This document shows positions 25,357-34,653 of a DNA stretch of 64,000 bases, in pieces. The DNA is taken from positions 1,364,001 through 1,428,000 of the forward strand of contig AP018040.2 of NCBI GenBank assembly GCA_002356435.2. The letters run 5' to 3'. Origin of the DNA: Petrimonas sp. IBARAKI (GTDB lineage Bacteria; Bacteroidota; Bacteroidia; Bacteroidales; Dysgonomonadaceae). The notes beneath the pieces were generated by a model. The model was not told the DNA's origin. It ran no database searches and saw only the letters and a list, made by a program, of their open reading frames with translations. The translations under genes were made by a program, and so were the position numbers. How positions within the stretch are numbered: position 1 is the first letter of the stretch; every line of letters begins with the position of its first letter.

Positions 25357-26814
25357 TTACATATCTGTGATCAGTTGATACTTCGGAACCAATGACTTCA
25401 TGATGGTCCATCCTAAGAGATAGGCTACGGCACAGAAGATGAAGATGATGAAATATCCCGATTCAATTCCTTCATAACCCAGGAATTTCAAGTTGGTGTT
25501 GGCTGCATAATCGAACAGTACGCCGGAGCTCTTGTTGATGAAGAAGGAACCCACACCTCCTGCCATACCACCGATACCGGTGATGGTGCCCACCGCATGT
25601 TTCGGAAACATGTCACTCACGGTGGTGAAGATGTTGGCCGACCAGGACTGGTGTGCGGCAGCAGCGATACCGATAATGATTACCGGAAGCCAGACCGAGA
25701 AACCTCCCAGTGGCTGTGCCAGCAGGATCAGCAGGGGGAAAAAGGCGAAGAGCAACATGGCACGCATGCGCCCCTGATAAGGGTCCAGCTTTTTCTTTTC
25801 CATGAAATAGGCCGGGAAATAGCCGGCTGCAAAAACCGATATCATGGAGATGGCATACACCACAAATACGTGGGGTGCGCTCTGAGTGGAGTCAAGACCG
25901 TAAACTGAACTGAGGTATGCCGGTATCCAGAACAGCAGGAACCACCATACTCCATCAGTAAGGAATTTACCCAAAGCGAACGACCAGGTTTGTTTGTATT
26001 TGAATGCTTTGTTGAAGGAGACTTTCTTGCCGGCATTCTCATCGGCCTTCACCCTTCCTTCTGTAGCGTCGGTCGCATCATCCTGGTTGATATAGGCCAA
26101 CTCGAGGGTATTCACTTTTTTACTCTTTTCCGGTTTGTGGTAAATAAATACCCAGAAGCCCATCCATATGAAGCCAAGGGCACCGATCACGATGAAGGCC
26201 ATTTCCCAGCCCCATGCTTTTGCAATGAAAGGAATGGTGAGGGGGGCCAACAGAGCACCTATCTGTGCACCCGAGTTGAAGATACTGGTGGCATAAGCCC
26301 TGTCTTTCTTGGGGAAGTACTCGGCGGTGGCCTTGATGGCGGCGGGGAAGTTGCCTGCCTCGCCGATGGCCAGTACCAGTCGCGCAAACACGAAGAGGGT
26401 GACACTCACGGAAACCACCAGCGATACGTCTCCTACTGTGCCGATAGCCTGACGTGCACCGTGGAAGCTCATGGTCCACTCGCCTGCAGTAATACCGGCA
26501 GTCAAGAGGCCGCAGAAAGCGTGCATCACCGCACCGAACGACCATACACCGATGGCCCAGAGAAAACCCTTCTTGGTATCCATCCAGTCGATAAATTTAC
26601 CGGCGAAGAGCATCGATACGGCATAAAAAATGGAGAAGAGCCCCGTGATGGTACCGTAGTCACTGTTGGTCCAGTGGAACTCCGGTGCGATAAAGTCGGC
26701 CCAAGTCAGTGACAGTACCTGCCTGTCGAGGTAGTTCACTGTGGTGGCCATAAACAGCATCACAACGATGGTCCACCGGTGATTGGTCATCTTTCCTGTT
26801 TGTAGATTACTCAT
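25357..26814 (-). CDS. exuT: MFS transporter, ExuT-like hexuronate permease
   Basis: 485-residue major facilitator of the anion:cation symporter branch, with 12 or so membrane segments and the family motifs T-V-N-Y-L-D-R-Q near residue 25 and R-L-V-L-A-I-G-E-A-G-N-F-P-A-A-I-K near 160. The latter is shared with ExuT/GudP-type sugar-acid transporters. Its place downstream of uxaC and uxaE makes uptake of galacturonate and/or glucuronate the best reading. It follows the KDPG-aldolase remnant. Confidence 0.86.
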   Translation of the reverse strand: MSNLQTGKMTNHRWTIVVMLFMATTVNYLDRQVLSLTWADFIAPEFHWTNSDYGTITGLFSIFYAVSMLFAGKFIDWMDTKKGFLWAIGVWSFGAVMHAFCGLLTAGITAGEWTMSFHGARQAIGTVGDVSLVVSVSVTLFVFARLVLAIGEAGNFPAAIKATAEYFPKKDRAYATSIFNSGAQIGALLAPLTIPFIAKAWGWEMAFIVIGALGFIWMGFWVFIYHKPEKSKKVNTLELAYINQDDATDATEGRVKADENAGKKVSFNKAFKYKQTWSFALGKFLTDGVWWFLLFWIPAYLSSVYGLDSTQSAPHVFVVYAISMISVFAAGYFPAYFMEKKKLDPYQGRMRAMLLFAFFPLLILLAQPLGGFSVWLPVIIIGIAAAAHQSWSANIFTTVSDMFPKHAVGTITGIGGMAGGVGSFFINKSSGVLFDYAANTNLKFLGYEGIESGYFIIFIFCAVAYLLGWTIMKSLVPKYQLITDM

Positions 26815-26845
26815 GATTTATTTCTGTTATTAAGTTAATGAATGA

Positions 26846-27040
26846 TTATCTGTTGTTCCGAATGATGGCCAGTCCCTGGCGGCATAATACGGAGATTTTT
26901 CCCCACTCGCCTGCTTCGATCACTTCTTCCGGGAAGAGGTTGGAACCCATTTCCACGGCGGTGACACTGGCCTTGGACCAGACGATGAGGTTATTCGATT
27001 GAATAAATCGCCGGTATCCGGGGGTGGCTAACCGCAACAT
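26846..27040 (-). pseudogene. C-terminal remnant of KDPG/KHG aldolase
   Basis: A 64-residue open frame whose last ~45 residues (from N-N-L-I-V-W to the end) match the C-terminus of 2-dehydro-3-deoxy-phosphogluconate aldolase: E-x-N-L-x-x-W, then V-x-M-G-S-N-L-F-P-E-E-V-I, then the final C-R-Q-x-L-A-I-I helix. The intact enzyme is about 210-225 residues and carries its Schiff-base lysine in the missing part. Bases 27041-27105 up to uxaE do not hold the rest. This is a deletion remnant of an aldolase that would have fitted the hexuronate operon. Confidence 0.72.
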
Positions 27041-27105
27041 GATCTTCCCCGGAGGTTACGACTTTTTGCATGAAATTTTAAGTATTTATGTGACGTTAAT
27101 TACGT

Positions 27106-28353
27106 TTATAAATTGAAAAGCCTTTTCAGGTGCCTGTCATAAATGTTTTCTTCCACGCAGGATCCGATTATGTCTGCATATTGTTTAAGTGCATCGGTGT
27201 ATTCATTTTCCAATTCTGCAGCTACTTTATAAGCTACGTGAATGAGTTGTCGGAAGTTGGAATTGTAGTCGGGATGTCCAGGGATATGGCGCAATGTGTT
27301 CGCGAATTTTTCACTCGACCATCGGTTAACTTCCTCCACAGAAGGAAGCTTAGTGGAGTCTATATCAATGACATCAGCGTAAGGCGCACACAGTTCGTCT
27401 TTCCGGTTGTATGAACCGGCATAAATCTTTTTGGCCAGCGCCAATGCTTCACCTCCAGCCACTGCCAGGCCTATGACTTCTTCGAGCCACGTGGTCCCGG
27501 CCGTCTTCAAGTGTAATCCCTTATCGTACTTGCGTATTATTTTTGCCATTATCGGATAAATGGAGAATTTATCACTGCCGGAGTGAACGCTCAATTTCAG
27601 TTCTTCGGGAAGCCCGAATTCTTTTACTGCAAAATCAATTACCAGCACATCTTCTTCGAATTCCTTTTCAAATTGAGTCAAATCTCCCACATAATCAACA
27701 CCTTTATTGAAACGTCCGGTAAATTTTGGCGCAATGGTCTGAGCAGGAACACCCTTGTCTGCCAGCATCTTAAGAATAAAAAGCATTTCGACAGGGGTTT
27801 GTGGCGATTCCACTTCATCCATCGATACTTCCGTGATAAAATTGTTTGCACCCTTTTCGTTTTTCAGGAAAGTGTAAATGTCGGCTGCCTGCTGAGTGGC
27901 AGCTAAAAATTTACAGGCAATATTTCTCAGTAAATCTTCGGTTATCTGAAGGGGCATACTCATACCCGGTATGCTTAATTTCCCCAGGTATTTTTTGCAG
28001 GAAGATAAAAATCGGTTCACTTCTTCTTCAGAACTTTGTTTACCGATAAACGATGCGACATCCAGTGTGAAAAAATCAGCAGATGCAACAAAAGGCCCTA
28101 CTGTGTTGAGGTTAATATGATCGGCATCGACAAAGTATTTACCTGTAAAATTAAGGTTTTGCGCGGCGGAATCGGCTTCTTTTCTAACGTCTTCCGGCTT
28201 TGAATGTACGTAAATGTGCTCCCTGTTCGATTTATTCCATACGGGACTAATGTTAACTCCTTTGCTGTTTGCCTTTATTATGGCTCTCAACTGTGCTTCT
28301 CCCTGATGAGAAAACCGGTCACCGGTTCCGATACTGAATTTTTCTAGTTTCAT
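27106..28353 (-). CDS. uxaE: tagaturonate epimerase
   Basis: 415-residue member of the UxaE family, which interconverts D-tagaturonate and D-fructuronate. The start S-I-G-T-G-D-R-F-S-H-Q-G and the segment S-V-H-S-G-S-D-K-F-S-I-Y-P near residue 255 are family hallmarks. It replaces the tagaturonate reductase branch, so galacturonate can join the glucuronate route. It lies 23 bases downstream of uxaC and ahead of the aldolase remnant and transporter. Confidence 0.85.
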   Translation of the reverse strand: MKLEKFSIGTGDRFSHQGEAQLRAIIKANSKGVNISPVWNKSNREHIYVHSKPEDVRKEADSAAQNLNFTGKYFVDADHINLNTVGPFVASADFFTLDVASFIGKQSSEEEVNRFLSSCKKYLGKLSIPGMSMPLQITEDLLRNIACKFLAATQQAADIYTFLKNEKGANNFITEVSMDEVESPQTPVEMLFILKMLADKGVPAQTIAPKFTGRFNKGVDYVGDLTQFEKEFEEDVLVIDFAVKEFGLPEELKLSVHSGSDKFSIYPIMAKIIRKYDKGLHLKTAGTTWLEEVIGLAVAGGEALALAKKIYAGSYNRKDELCAPYADVIDIDSTKLPSVEEVNRWSSEKFANTLRHIPGHPDYNSNFRQLIHVAYKVAAELENEYTDALKQYADIIGSCVEENIYDRHLKRLFNL

Positions 28354-28376
28354 GCGGTTATATGTTCATGTTTTTA

Positions 28377-29783
28377 TTAAAAGTCAAAGAATTTTTTTGC
28401 GTTGTAATAAGAGATGTTTTCTACCATTTGTCCAAAAAGATCCATTTCTGATCTGGGCAATAAACCGTTTTCGATGTCATTTCCGATAAGGTTGCACAAT
28501 ATACGGCGGAAATATTCGTGCCGGGGATAGGAGAGGAAACTGCGCGAATCGGTAAGCATCCCTACAAACCTGCTTAACAGCCCCAAGTTGGATAATGAAT
28601 TTATTTGTGCTTCCATGCCCGTTTTTTGGTCCAGGAACCACCACCCTGAACCAAACTGCATCTTTCCTGCCACGGAGCCGTCCTGGAAATTCCCTATCAT
28701 GGTCGCCAGCATGTCGTTATCCTTCGGGTTGAGATTGTAAATAATGGTTTTGGCCAATTTATTGTTTTTATCCAGCTGGTCAAAAAAGCGACTCATGGCT
28801 TTTGCTACATTGAAATCACCAATGGAGTCGAATCCTGTGTCAGGTCCTAATTGATTAAATAATCGGGTGTTATTGTTGCGGATAGCTCCATAATGGAACT
28901 GCTGTGTCCAGCCTTTTTCCCAATCCATAACAGCCCCTTCGTAGAGCATAGCCGATTTGAATTTAAGAACTTCTTCCTTTGATAATTCACTTCCTCCATA
29001 CACTTTATCGAAAATGTTTTCTATTTCTGCCGTCGTGTAAGGCTCGGCATAAAACTCCTCTACTCCGTGGTCGGATAACTTACAGCCGGCAGATGCAAAG
29101 AAATCGTGACGATTTCTTAGTGCTTCAATTAAGTTGTTGAAATTGATAATGTTGATCCCCGATATTTCGGATAATTTTTCAACATAAGCCCTGTATTCGG
29201 TCGGCTTTTCTACGGCCATGGCTTTGTCCGGTCGCCAGGTAGGCAGGACCTTAATTTCAAAACCCTCGTTCTTTAAAGCTATGTGATGTTCCAGCGTATC
29301 GGCGGGGTCATCGGTTGTGCAAACCACCTCGACGTCGTATCTTTTCATTAGCCCTCGAGCAGAGAATTCAGGGGTTCTGAGTTTTTCCGTACACGTATCG
29401 TAGATTCTTCTTGCCGATTCCGGGTTAAGTAATTCTTCCACACCAAAAGCCGTTTTCAACTCCAAGTGGGTCCAGTGATAGAGTGGGTTGCGCATGGTGT
29501 AGGGTACGGTTTCAGCCCATTTTTCAAATTTTTCCCAATCCGACGTGTCTTTACCTGTACAATAGCGTTCGTCAATTCCGTTGGTCCTCATGGCACGCCA
29601 TTTATAATGATCGCCCTCAAGCCAGATTTGCCCTAGGTTGTCGAATTTCCGGTCAGCGGCAATGTGCGCGGGATCCAGGTGACAGTGATAATCGATGATC
29701 GGTTGCTTTTTTGCGTGTTCGTGGTACAATTCCCTGGCAGTATCCGTTTGCAGGAGAAAATTTTTATGGATAAATCTTTTCAT
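28377..29783 (-). CDS. uxaC: glucuronate isomerase
   Basis: Converts D-glucuronate to D-fructuronate and D-galacturonate to D-tagaturonate. From the ATG at 29783 (M-K-R-F-I-H-K-N-F) it has 468 residues, the usual family length; the in-frame codons further upstream run into the promoter and are not used. The metal-dependent-hydrolase fold is marked by the Y-H-C-H-L-D-P motif near residue 33. First gene of uxaC-uxaE-(aldolase remnant)-exuT, with a TAnnTTTG box 60 bases upstream. Confidence 0.95.
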   Translation of the reverse strand: MKRFIHKNFLLQTDTARELYHEHAKKQPIIDYHCHLDPAHIAADRKFDNLGQIWLEGDHYKWRAMRTNGIDERYCTGKDTSDWEKFEKWAETVPYTMRNPLYHWTHLELKTAFGVEELLNPESARRIYDTCTEKLRTPEFSARGLMKRYDVEVVCTTDDPADTLEHHIALKNEGFEIKVLPTWRPDKAMAVEKPTEYRAYVEKLSEISGINIINFNNLIEALRNRHDFFASAGCKLSDHGVEEFYAEPYTTAEIENIFDKVYGGSELSKEEVLKFKSAMLYEGAVMDWEKGWTQQFHYGAIRNNNTRLFNQLGPDTGFDSIGDFNVAKAMSRFFDQLDKNNKLAKTIIYNLNPKDNDMLATMIGNFQDGSVAGKMQFGSGWWFLDQKTGMEAQINSLSNLGLLSRFVGMLTDSRSFLSYPRHEYFRRILCNLIGNDIENGLLPRSEMDLFGQMVENISYYNAKKFFDF

Positions 29784-29842
29784 ACGGCGATATATTATTT
29801 GTTTACGTACACAGTCAATCTCATAAAAGAGATTTAATTTTC

Positions 29843-29850
29843 CAAAATTA
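29843..29850 (-). promoter_or_regulatory. -7 box of the uxaC operon
   Basis: Minus-strand TAATTTTG, an exact TAnnTTTG match, upstream of the uxaC ATG at 29783. Its position supports the internal ATG over longer starts. Confidence 0.5.
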
Positions 29851-29895
29851 ATCATTTATTTTAAGGTGGCAAGGAGGAGGATAATAAAAAATGGA

Positions 29896-30456
29896 TCATT
29901 CCTGCCCGTACGCTTTCTTTATTCTGTCCACTTTCTCTTTTCGTCTTCGGGCTTTATAGTTCTGGATGGTGCGTATGGGATCAGCATCGAACCCGGAGTA
30001 GGGAGGAATGATTTTTCTGAGTTTATACAGCCATTCGGCAGAACCTTCGCCGATAGAAATTCCGGTACCGTAATCTCCACGGGTATATTGTACCCATTGC
30101 GTAATGCTGCGCGCATCTGGAACGGCATTGAATTTCCCATTGGAATAATCAATTTTTGCACGGTTTAATTGACGGGTACCGATGTTTGTAACATTCAAGT
30201 TGAGATGAACTTCGTATTCTTCCGGCGGATGCAGTACTTGAATCTTATCGTATTTGGTGGGTAATTTTGTGGCAGGAGAAACTTTTAGTACTTCCTGGTT
30301 ATCTTGCGGCAATACCTGAATGTTCGCGCGTTTGGGTTGATATTGTATCGGTTTCTGTTCGGGCACAGTTAGCGATTGACGAAGTTTTTTCTTCATTTCG
30401 TCGTTAAATTCCTGCGCGTTGAGTTTTGATGCTGCTGTCGCGGCAATAATGCACAA
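29896..30456 (-). CDS. exported protein of unknown function with unclear start
   Basis: 186 residues from a TTG at 30456. After a signal-like segment ending S-K-L-N-A-Q, the mature part is basic, with a beta-rich core around 75-160. I do not recognise it. The start is odd: the hydrophobic signal sequence clearly continues upstream in frame (T-K-I-T-F-L-F-S-L-C), yet between the stop at 30502-30504 and 30456 there is no ATG, GTG or TTG, only ATC, ATA and other codons. Either a rare start codon is used, or the start was mutated. It lies downstream of the coiled-coil protein gene on the same strand. Confidence 0.6.
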   Translation of the reverse strand: MCIIAATAASKLNAQEFNDEMKKKLRQSLTVPEQKPIQYQPKRANIQVLPQDNQEVLKVSPATKLPTKYDKIQVLHPPEEYEVHLNLNVTNIGTRQLNRAKIDYSNGKFNAVPDARSITQWVQYTRGDYGTGISIGEGSAEWLYKLRKIIPPYSGFDADPIRTIQNYKARRRKEKVDRIKKAYGQE

Positions 30457-30653
30457 AGAAAAGAGGAACGTTATTTTTGTCGTTTGCCCGATGCTAAAGC
30501 GTTAATTACGGTTCTACACAACAGTAAGACGCATTTTAGCGAAAAACGCTGCACAAAAGATTGTTAAATATTTGCCGTAAAAAGTTAAGTTTCACAAAGT
30601 TCTGATCCGTTGTCTTGCTTATCCTCCTGTTCCTCAGGACTTTTCTGTTGTAA

Positions 30654-31544
30654 TTATTCCTCCATAGAAAAGCTCCGGGAACCGATGAGGCTACCGTCAG
30701 CAAAGATATCGGCTTTGTAAGTTCCGGGCATGAGGAACTCTTCGATATCCCAATACATGGAAACGGGAATCTCTTCACCGCCATATTCCACGATCCGTTT
30801 CATGGAGTACTGGAGGTTGCCGTTTTCGTAAGGGAAGGTACTGCCCGGGTTTTTTGTCAACACACCGCCATCGGGCGACATTATGCGAACATAGATGATC
30901 CTTTCGCCGGGCTCGGCAGTAATATTTTTGGTAATAAGAAACGAAACAACGAACTGCGAGCTGCGGCTCAACCGTTTTTGCTCCCTGCCGCGGTCATTCA
31001 CTGCTTTTACGCTTACTCCCGTAGCATCGAGCTTGGAAGCGAGGGTGACTTTTTCACTTAATTGTTCTTTTTCTTGCGACACTTGATTCAAGGTGCGGCT
31101 GGTTTGCTGATATTGTTTTGTGATTTGTTCGTTTTTGGCCTGCAGTTCAGTATTTAACCTGTGTAGTGAATCAATTTGCTGGACATAGGACTTGAGCACT
31201 TTGCGCAAGGTTGCCAGTTCGTCTTTCAGTCGTTTTATCTCGGCTTTGTTGGCTGCATCGGTCATGCGCAGTTGTTCCTGTAGCCGTTGTACTTTAGCCT
31301 GTTCGTTTTCCAGCTTGTAAAGCAGTGAATCGTTTTGAACACTGAACTTGAATCCTTCGTATTGCATGGAAATAGCTTCGTACTCATCTTCAAGTTCCTG
31401 TTTGTCAACGGTGAATTGTTGTTCCATTGTATTTATCTGCCTGTTTTTACTGACAATGTAGATAACGGCAATGGCTAATATCAGTGATAAGACCCCGATG
31501 ATGGCAATTAATTGCGGGGTACGTTCTTTAAAATCTATTTTCAT
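30654..31544 (-). CDS. membrane-anchored coiled-coil protein
   Basis: 296 residues. One N-terminal membrane helix (about 11-31), then a long coiled coil (about 38-165) rich in Glu, Lys and Gln heptads, then a compact beta domain (about 185-296) ending in a G-T-Y-K-A-D-I-F-A-D-G motif. The layout suggests an inner-membrane protein reaching into the periplasm. It is a conserved Bacteroidota type without a known role that I can name. It precedes the unclear-start gene by about 200 bases. Confidence 0.75.
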   Translation of the reverse strand: MKIDFKERTPQLIAIIGVLSLILAIAVIYIVSKNRQINTMEQQFTVDKQELEDEYEAISMQYEGFKFSVQNDSLLYKLENEQAKVQRLQEQLRMTDAANKAEIKRLKDELATLRKVLKSYVQQIDSLHRLNTELQAKNEQITKQYQQTSRTLNQVSQEKEQLSEKVTLASKLDATGVSVKAVNDRGREQKRLSRSSQFVVSFLITKNITAEPGERIIYVRIMSPDGGVLTKNPGSTFPYENGNLQYSMKRIVEYGGEEIPVSMYWDIEEFLMPGTYKADIFADGSLIGSRSFSMEE

Positions 31545-31776
31545 GCACTTGTTCTTTTATTTTTTCATGAAAGTCGTGTGTGCCTCGCATCCCGATAAGC
31601 GTGGATCCATTTATACGGGAGATGTTCAATTTACATGCTTGCTTCATAAAAAAATGAAAATTCTGTATTTGTGCACAAAAATAAGGTTTTTCATATAAAA
31701 AGACAATTGTTAAAAGATGATTTTTATAAATTTAAGATTTATTGTTGGCTGTTGCCCTTTAGGCTTCTTTGTGTTA

Positions 31777-32691
31777 TTAAAAAATTGACAGTTTAGTTTT
31801 TGTTGTAAATTCTTCCAGAAAAAGCATTCCTTTGTAGGAGTTTCCTTTTTTGTTGAGGCGCGGACTCCAAACGGCGATTGCATATTTTTCGGGATGCACG
31901 GCTACGATGCCACCTCCAACGCCGCTTTTTCCGGGCAGTCCTACTTTGAAAGTAAACTGGCCGGCTTCGTCGTAGAAGCCGCAGGTTTGCATGAGTGCAT
32001 TGGTACGTTTGGTACGACTGGGCGACAAAATTTTTTCTCCCGTGTGCGGCACAATGCCATTATTGGCAAGAAACAGAAAAGATTCCGATAACTCTTTACA
32101 GTTCATTTCGAGGGAGCAGATGCTGAAATAGAGATCCATCACTTTTTCTATGTCGTTTTTGATGTTTCCAAAAGCTTTCATCAGGTTAACGAGTGCGTAG
32201 TTGCGAAATCCGGATTTTTTTTCGGAATGTGCAACAAGGGGGTTGTAATCGATGGTGCTGCTTTTTGTTAGGCTACGGATAAATGAAAGCACATTCTCCC
32301 GAGGAGAAGCAAGCTCGTCGACTAAAATATCACACACCACAATGGCTCCTGCATTAATGAACGGGTTTCGCGGAATTCCTTTGTCGTATTCCAGTTGTAC
32401 GAGTGAGTTGAAAGGTGTTCCTGCAGGTTCCAGGTCCATCCGTTCCCAGATATTGCTTTTCACCCGGGAGTAGGCAAGTACGAATGAGAATACTTTGGCA
32501 ATGCTCTGAATGGAAAACTTGACATCGGCATCACCGAAAGCGAAATATTCACCATTGACCGTAATCAGGTGTACACCAAATTGATTTGGGTTAACGTGAG
32601 CCAGTTCGGGAATGTAATTAGCCACCTGGCCAATGTCTTCAACACGTTGAAGTTCGTTGTAGATTTCCTGGAATGTTTTTGAGTAATTCAT
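31777..32691 (-). CDS. glsA: glutaminase
   Basis: Hydrolyses glutamine to glutamate and ammonia; beta-lactamase-like serine fold. 304 residues, the usual bacterial length. The catalytic S63-I-A-K66 lies in F-S-I-Q-S-I-A-K-V-F, and N-P-F-I-N-A-G-A-I (about 130-138) and the G-x-S-G-V-G-G-G-I near the C-terminus are conserved. It stands alone with about 100 bases on each side. It may serve acid tolerance or nitrogen use. Confidence 0.95.
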   Translation of the reverse strand: MNYSKTFQEIYNELQRVEDIGQVANYIPELAHVNPNQFGVHLITVNGEYFAFGDADVKFSIQSIAKVFSFVLAYSRVKSNIWERMDLEPAGTPFNSLVQLEYDKGIPRNPFINAGAIVVCDILVDELASPRENVLSFIRSLTKSSTIDYNPLVAHSEKKSGFRNYALVNLMKAFGNIKNDIEKVMDLYFSICSLEMNCKELSESFLFLANNGIVPHTGEKILSPSRTKRTNALMQTCGFYDEAGQFTFKVGLPGKSGVGGGIVAVHPEKYAIAVWSPRLNKKGNSYKGMLFLEEFTTKTKLSIF

Positions 32692-32798
32692 ATTAACGGT
32701 TAATTTTAGGGTTTAACGTTCAATGTTCATTATTGCGTTTGACAATAGCAACAAGAGGTTGTTCAACAGGACATGAAACATACATGTCGTAAATCACT

Positions 32799-33833
32799 TT
32801 ACTGAAACTGGAGATATACCGGCCTTGGTTGTAACTTCATCAATTCCTCCGGTGTTAGCAGGTGATTCGGTGATTCTTTGGTGTCGTTTTTATAGAAAAG
32901 TTTAAAACCGGTGAACTGTATAGGTTCAGGGTGGATAAACCGGTTATACGTACTGTATTTAAGTTCGGGGCGGCCGAACCCGTCCATATTGATTACGATC
33001 TGTACTTCGGGACTAAGCTTGATGTTTTTGTAATGGGTTACCATCCCTTTCGTGAAGCGATGGACGATCAATATTTTAGGTGGAAGGTTGTAGTCCTGAA
33101 CAAGTTCAGCCAGGTATGCAGAGCAAAAATTAATGTCTTCGGCATCTAAAGTGCCAATTTTTTTGCCGGGAGGCGTGCCGTCTTTCATCGAAAATTCGGG
33201 ATCAATTCCCAAATGTACGTGCGGCATCAGCAGATACTTTTCCAATTGCGGAATTTCCAGCTCCACCGTGCTTAATCCCACCTGGACATCGAGAAAAACC
33301 AGCGCATCGTGCATTTTGGCAATAGCAAGCGCAGAATCGATCTGCTGTTGCGGCATCCGGTAACGGTATTTTTCGTCACTCCAGGGTGTTCCTTGTGCAA
33401 CTACGGCAATGTAATGAATGGCAGGTACGACAGGTGTTTTCGGATCAGCTTGTTCCCATGCTTCCGTTTCCTTAAGCAGTCGACTCCACATTTCTTCAGG
33501 AGGATATTCTCCCAAAACACCCATATTTTTCGAATAGAGGTTTCCGTAGTAAGCCACTACCCGGTGATAAGGTAAAACAGCTCCTTCAAGAGGCAACGGT
33601 TGGTTTTGTACAGGCCATAAGCCGGTTGTGTCGCCGTTGGCGATGTAGTTAAGTAAATCATTGTATTCGGCTTGATCCACCGGCTTTTGATTTTTTATAT
33701 CTTCTTTTTCGATGTTTTCCAAAGTAGAAAACGGAGGGGTATCAGCACTTTTAGCGGATGAATCCGATCTGCCTTTGCAGGCAATAAAACCAAATAATAG
33801 GATTAATACAAGAGGGAAGATTAATTTTCTCAT
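32799..33833 (-). CDS. lipoprotein of unknown function
   Basis: 344 residues with a signal peptide and lipobox F-I-A-C (C19). After a Ser/Asp/Lys-rich linker (20-55) comes a globular domain. Distinct motifs are V-V-A-Y-Y-G-N (about 93-99), L-F-L-D-V-Q-V-G (about 180), H-V-H-L-G-I-D-P-E-F (about 206-215) and I-G-T-L-D-A-E-D-I-N (about 230). The ordered Asp/His positions at strand ends resemble a TIM-barrel hydrolase, but I cannot name the family. It sits alone between glsA and the DUF3267 gene. Confidence 0.75.
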   Translation of the reverse strand: MRKLIFPLVLILLFGFIACKGRSDSSAKSADTPPFSTLENIEKEDIKNQKPVDQAEYNDLLNYIANGDTTGLWPVQNQPLPLEGAVLPYHRVVAYYGNLYSKNMGVLGEYPPEEMWSRLLKETEAWEQADPKTPVVPAIHYIAVVAQGTPWSDEKYRYRMPQQQIDSALAIAKMHDALVFLDVQVGLSTVELEIPQLEKYLLMPHVHLGIDPEFSMKDGTPPGKKIGTLDAEDINFCSAYLAELVQDYNLPPKILIVHRFTKGMVTHYKNIKLSPEVQIVINMDGFGRPELKYSTYNRFIHPEPIQFTGFKLFYKNDTKESPNHLLTPEELMKLQPRPVYLQFQ

Positions 33834-33902
33834 TCAGTAATAATTTAATGCATAGGTTTATATATTCAAAATTCAATCGTAAATTGATTTTTTTGTAGGG
33901 TA

Positions 33903-34484
33903 TTATCTTTTTCTGAAAACGAAACATCCTGCTTCTGACGGATGGTCTTGGGCATAATCGGTAGGCTTTTCTTCCCACAGCAGGTGGGCAATCATAAGAT
34001 CACCAATAGCAGATACGATAAAAACAATGCCCAAAAATGTTACTAAATATTTACCAATAAATAAGCCTGTGATGGCAGGGCCCAATCCAAGAATAACAGC
34101 GGGAGTGAGCGCTCCGAAAAGGTAGTGCCTTATTTTAAGCGGCTCTGTGCAATGGCAATAGGGGGTAAGAAATGGCGCCATTATGCCGAAACGGATGGCG
34201 CGAAATCCCCGCTTGGCAAACAGAGCGAACGAAATGCCGTGGATGAGTTCGTGAAGGACTATTCCAATAAGGCAAGCGATGAAAAACAGGGATCCGTCCC
34301 GTAGAATTTTTATCGGAGAAAAATCCGTACGGAAATAATCCAGCAAATGGTTTCCCCAAAAAAAAGAATGAATGCCTGTGAAGACAACAAAAACGGGAAT
34401 CAGGACTATAATTCCCAATTTATTGGCTTTTTCAATGCTGATGGTTCTCAGAACTTTTTCGTAATCTTTTTCAGTGAATGTCAC
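33903..34484 (-). CDS. DUF3267-type integral membrane metallopeptidase-like protein
   Basis: 193 residues from a GTG at 34484. Membrane segments lie near 20-40, 62-82, 110-130 and 140-165. The zinc-binding motif H-E-L-I-H-G is in the second membrane segment, as in DUF3267 and site-2-protease-like proteins. The frame runs open to 34616 but the extra part overlaps the rho terminator hairpin and a -7 box at 34500-34507, so the GTG just behind that box is chosen. Substrate unknown. Confidence 0.65.
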   Translation of the reverse strand: MTFTEKDYEKVLRTISIEKANKLGIIVLIPVFVVFTGIHSFFWGNHLLDYFRTDFSPIKILRDGSLFFIACLIGIVLHELIHGISFALFAKRGFRAIRFGIMAPFLTPYCHCTEPLKIRHYLFGALTPAVILGLGPAITGLFIGKYLVTFLGIVFIVSAIGDLMIAHLLWEEKPTDYAQDHPSEAGCFVFRKR

Positions 34485-34499
34485 GTAATCCTTTTTTTG

Positions 34500-34507
34500 C
34501 AAATTTA
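34500..34507 (-). promoter_or_regulatory. -7 box of the DUF3267 gene
   Basis: Minus-strand TAAATTTG, exact TAnnTTTG match, 15 bases before the GTG start at 34484. This decides against longer start choices. Confidence 0.5.
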
Positions 34508-34609
34508 ACCCATAAAACAAAGAGATCGTCTCAAAATAAACATCAATCTCCCAAGAAATGAATATCTGAATTTGTTCCCAGATAGGTATCCGAATAGAAA
34601 GAGGGTGAA

Positions 34610-34631
34610 ACCACATTGTGATACACCCTCT
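34610..34631 (-). terminator. hairpin terminator after rho
   Basis: Reading on the minus strand, AGAGGGTG (34631-34624) pairs with CACCCTCT (34617-34610) across a 6-base loop, followed by TTCTATTC. It lies 22 bases past the rho stop codon and fits an intrinsic terminator with a weak T-tract. Confidence 0.6.
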
Positions 34632-34653
34632 TGAGATTGGTTTATTTCTTGTA

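Noticed and set aside
25990-26712. 240-codon plus-strand frame opposite the exuT-like gene
   Set aside because: Composition is that of a reverse complement of a membrane protein; no homologous motif or promoter.
30537-30549. AGCG-AAAAA-CGCT hairpin as terminator of the coiled-coil gene
   Set aside because: Only a 4-base stem and no T-run in the reading direction.
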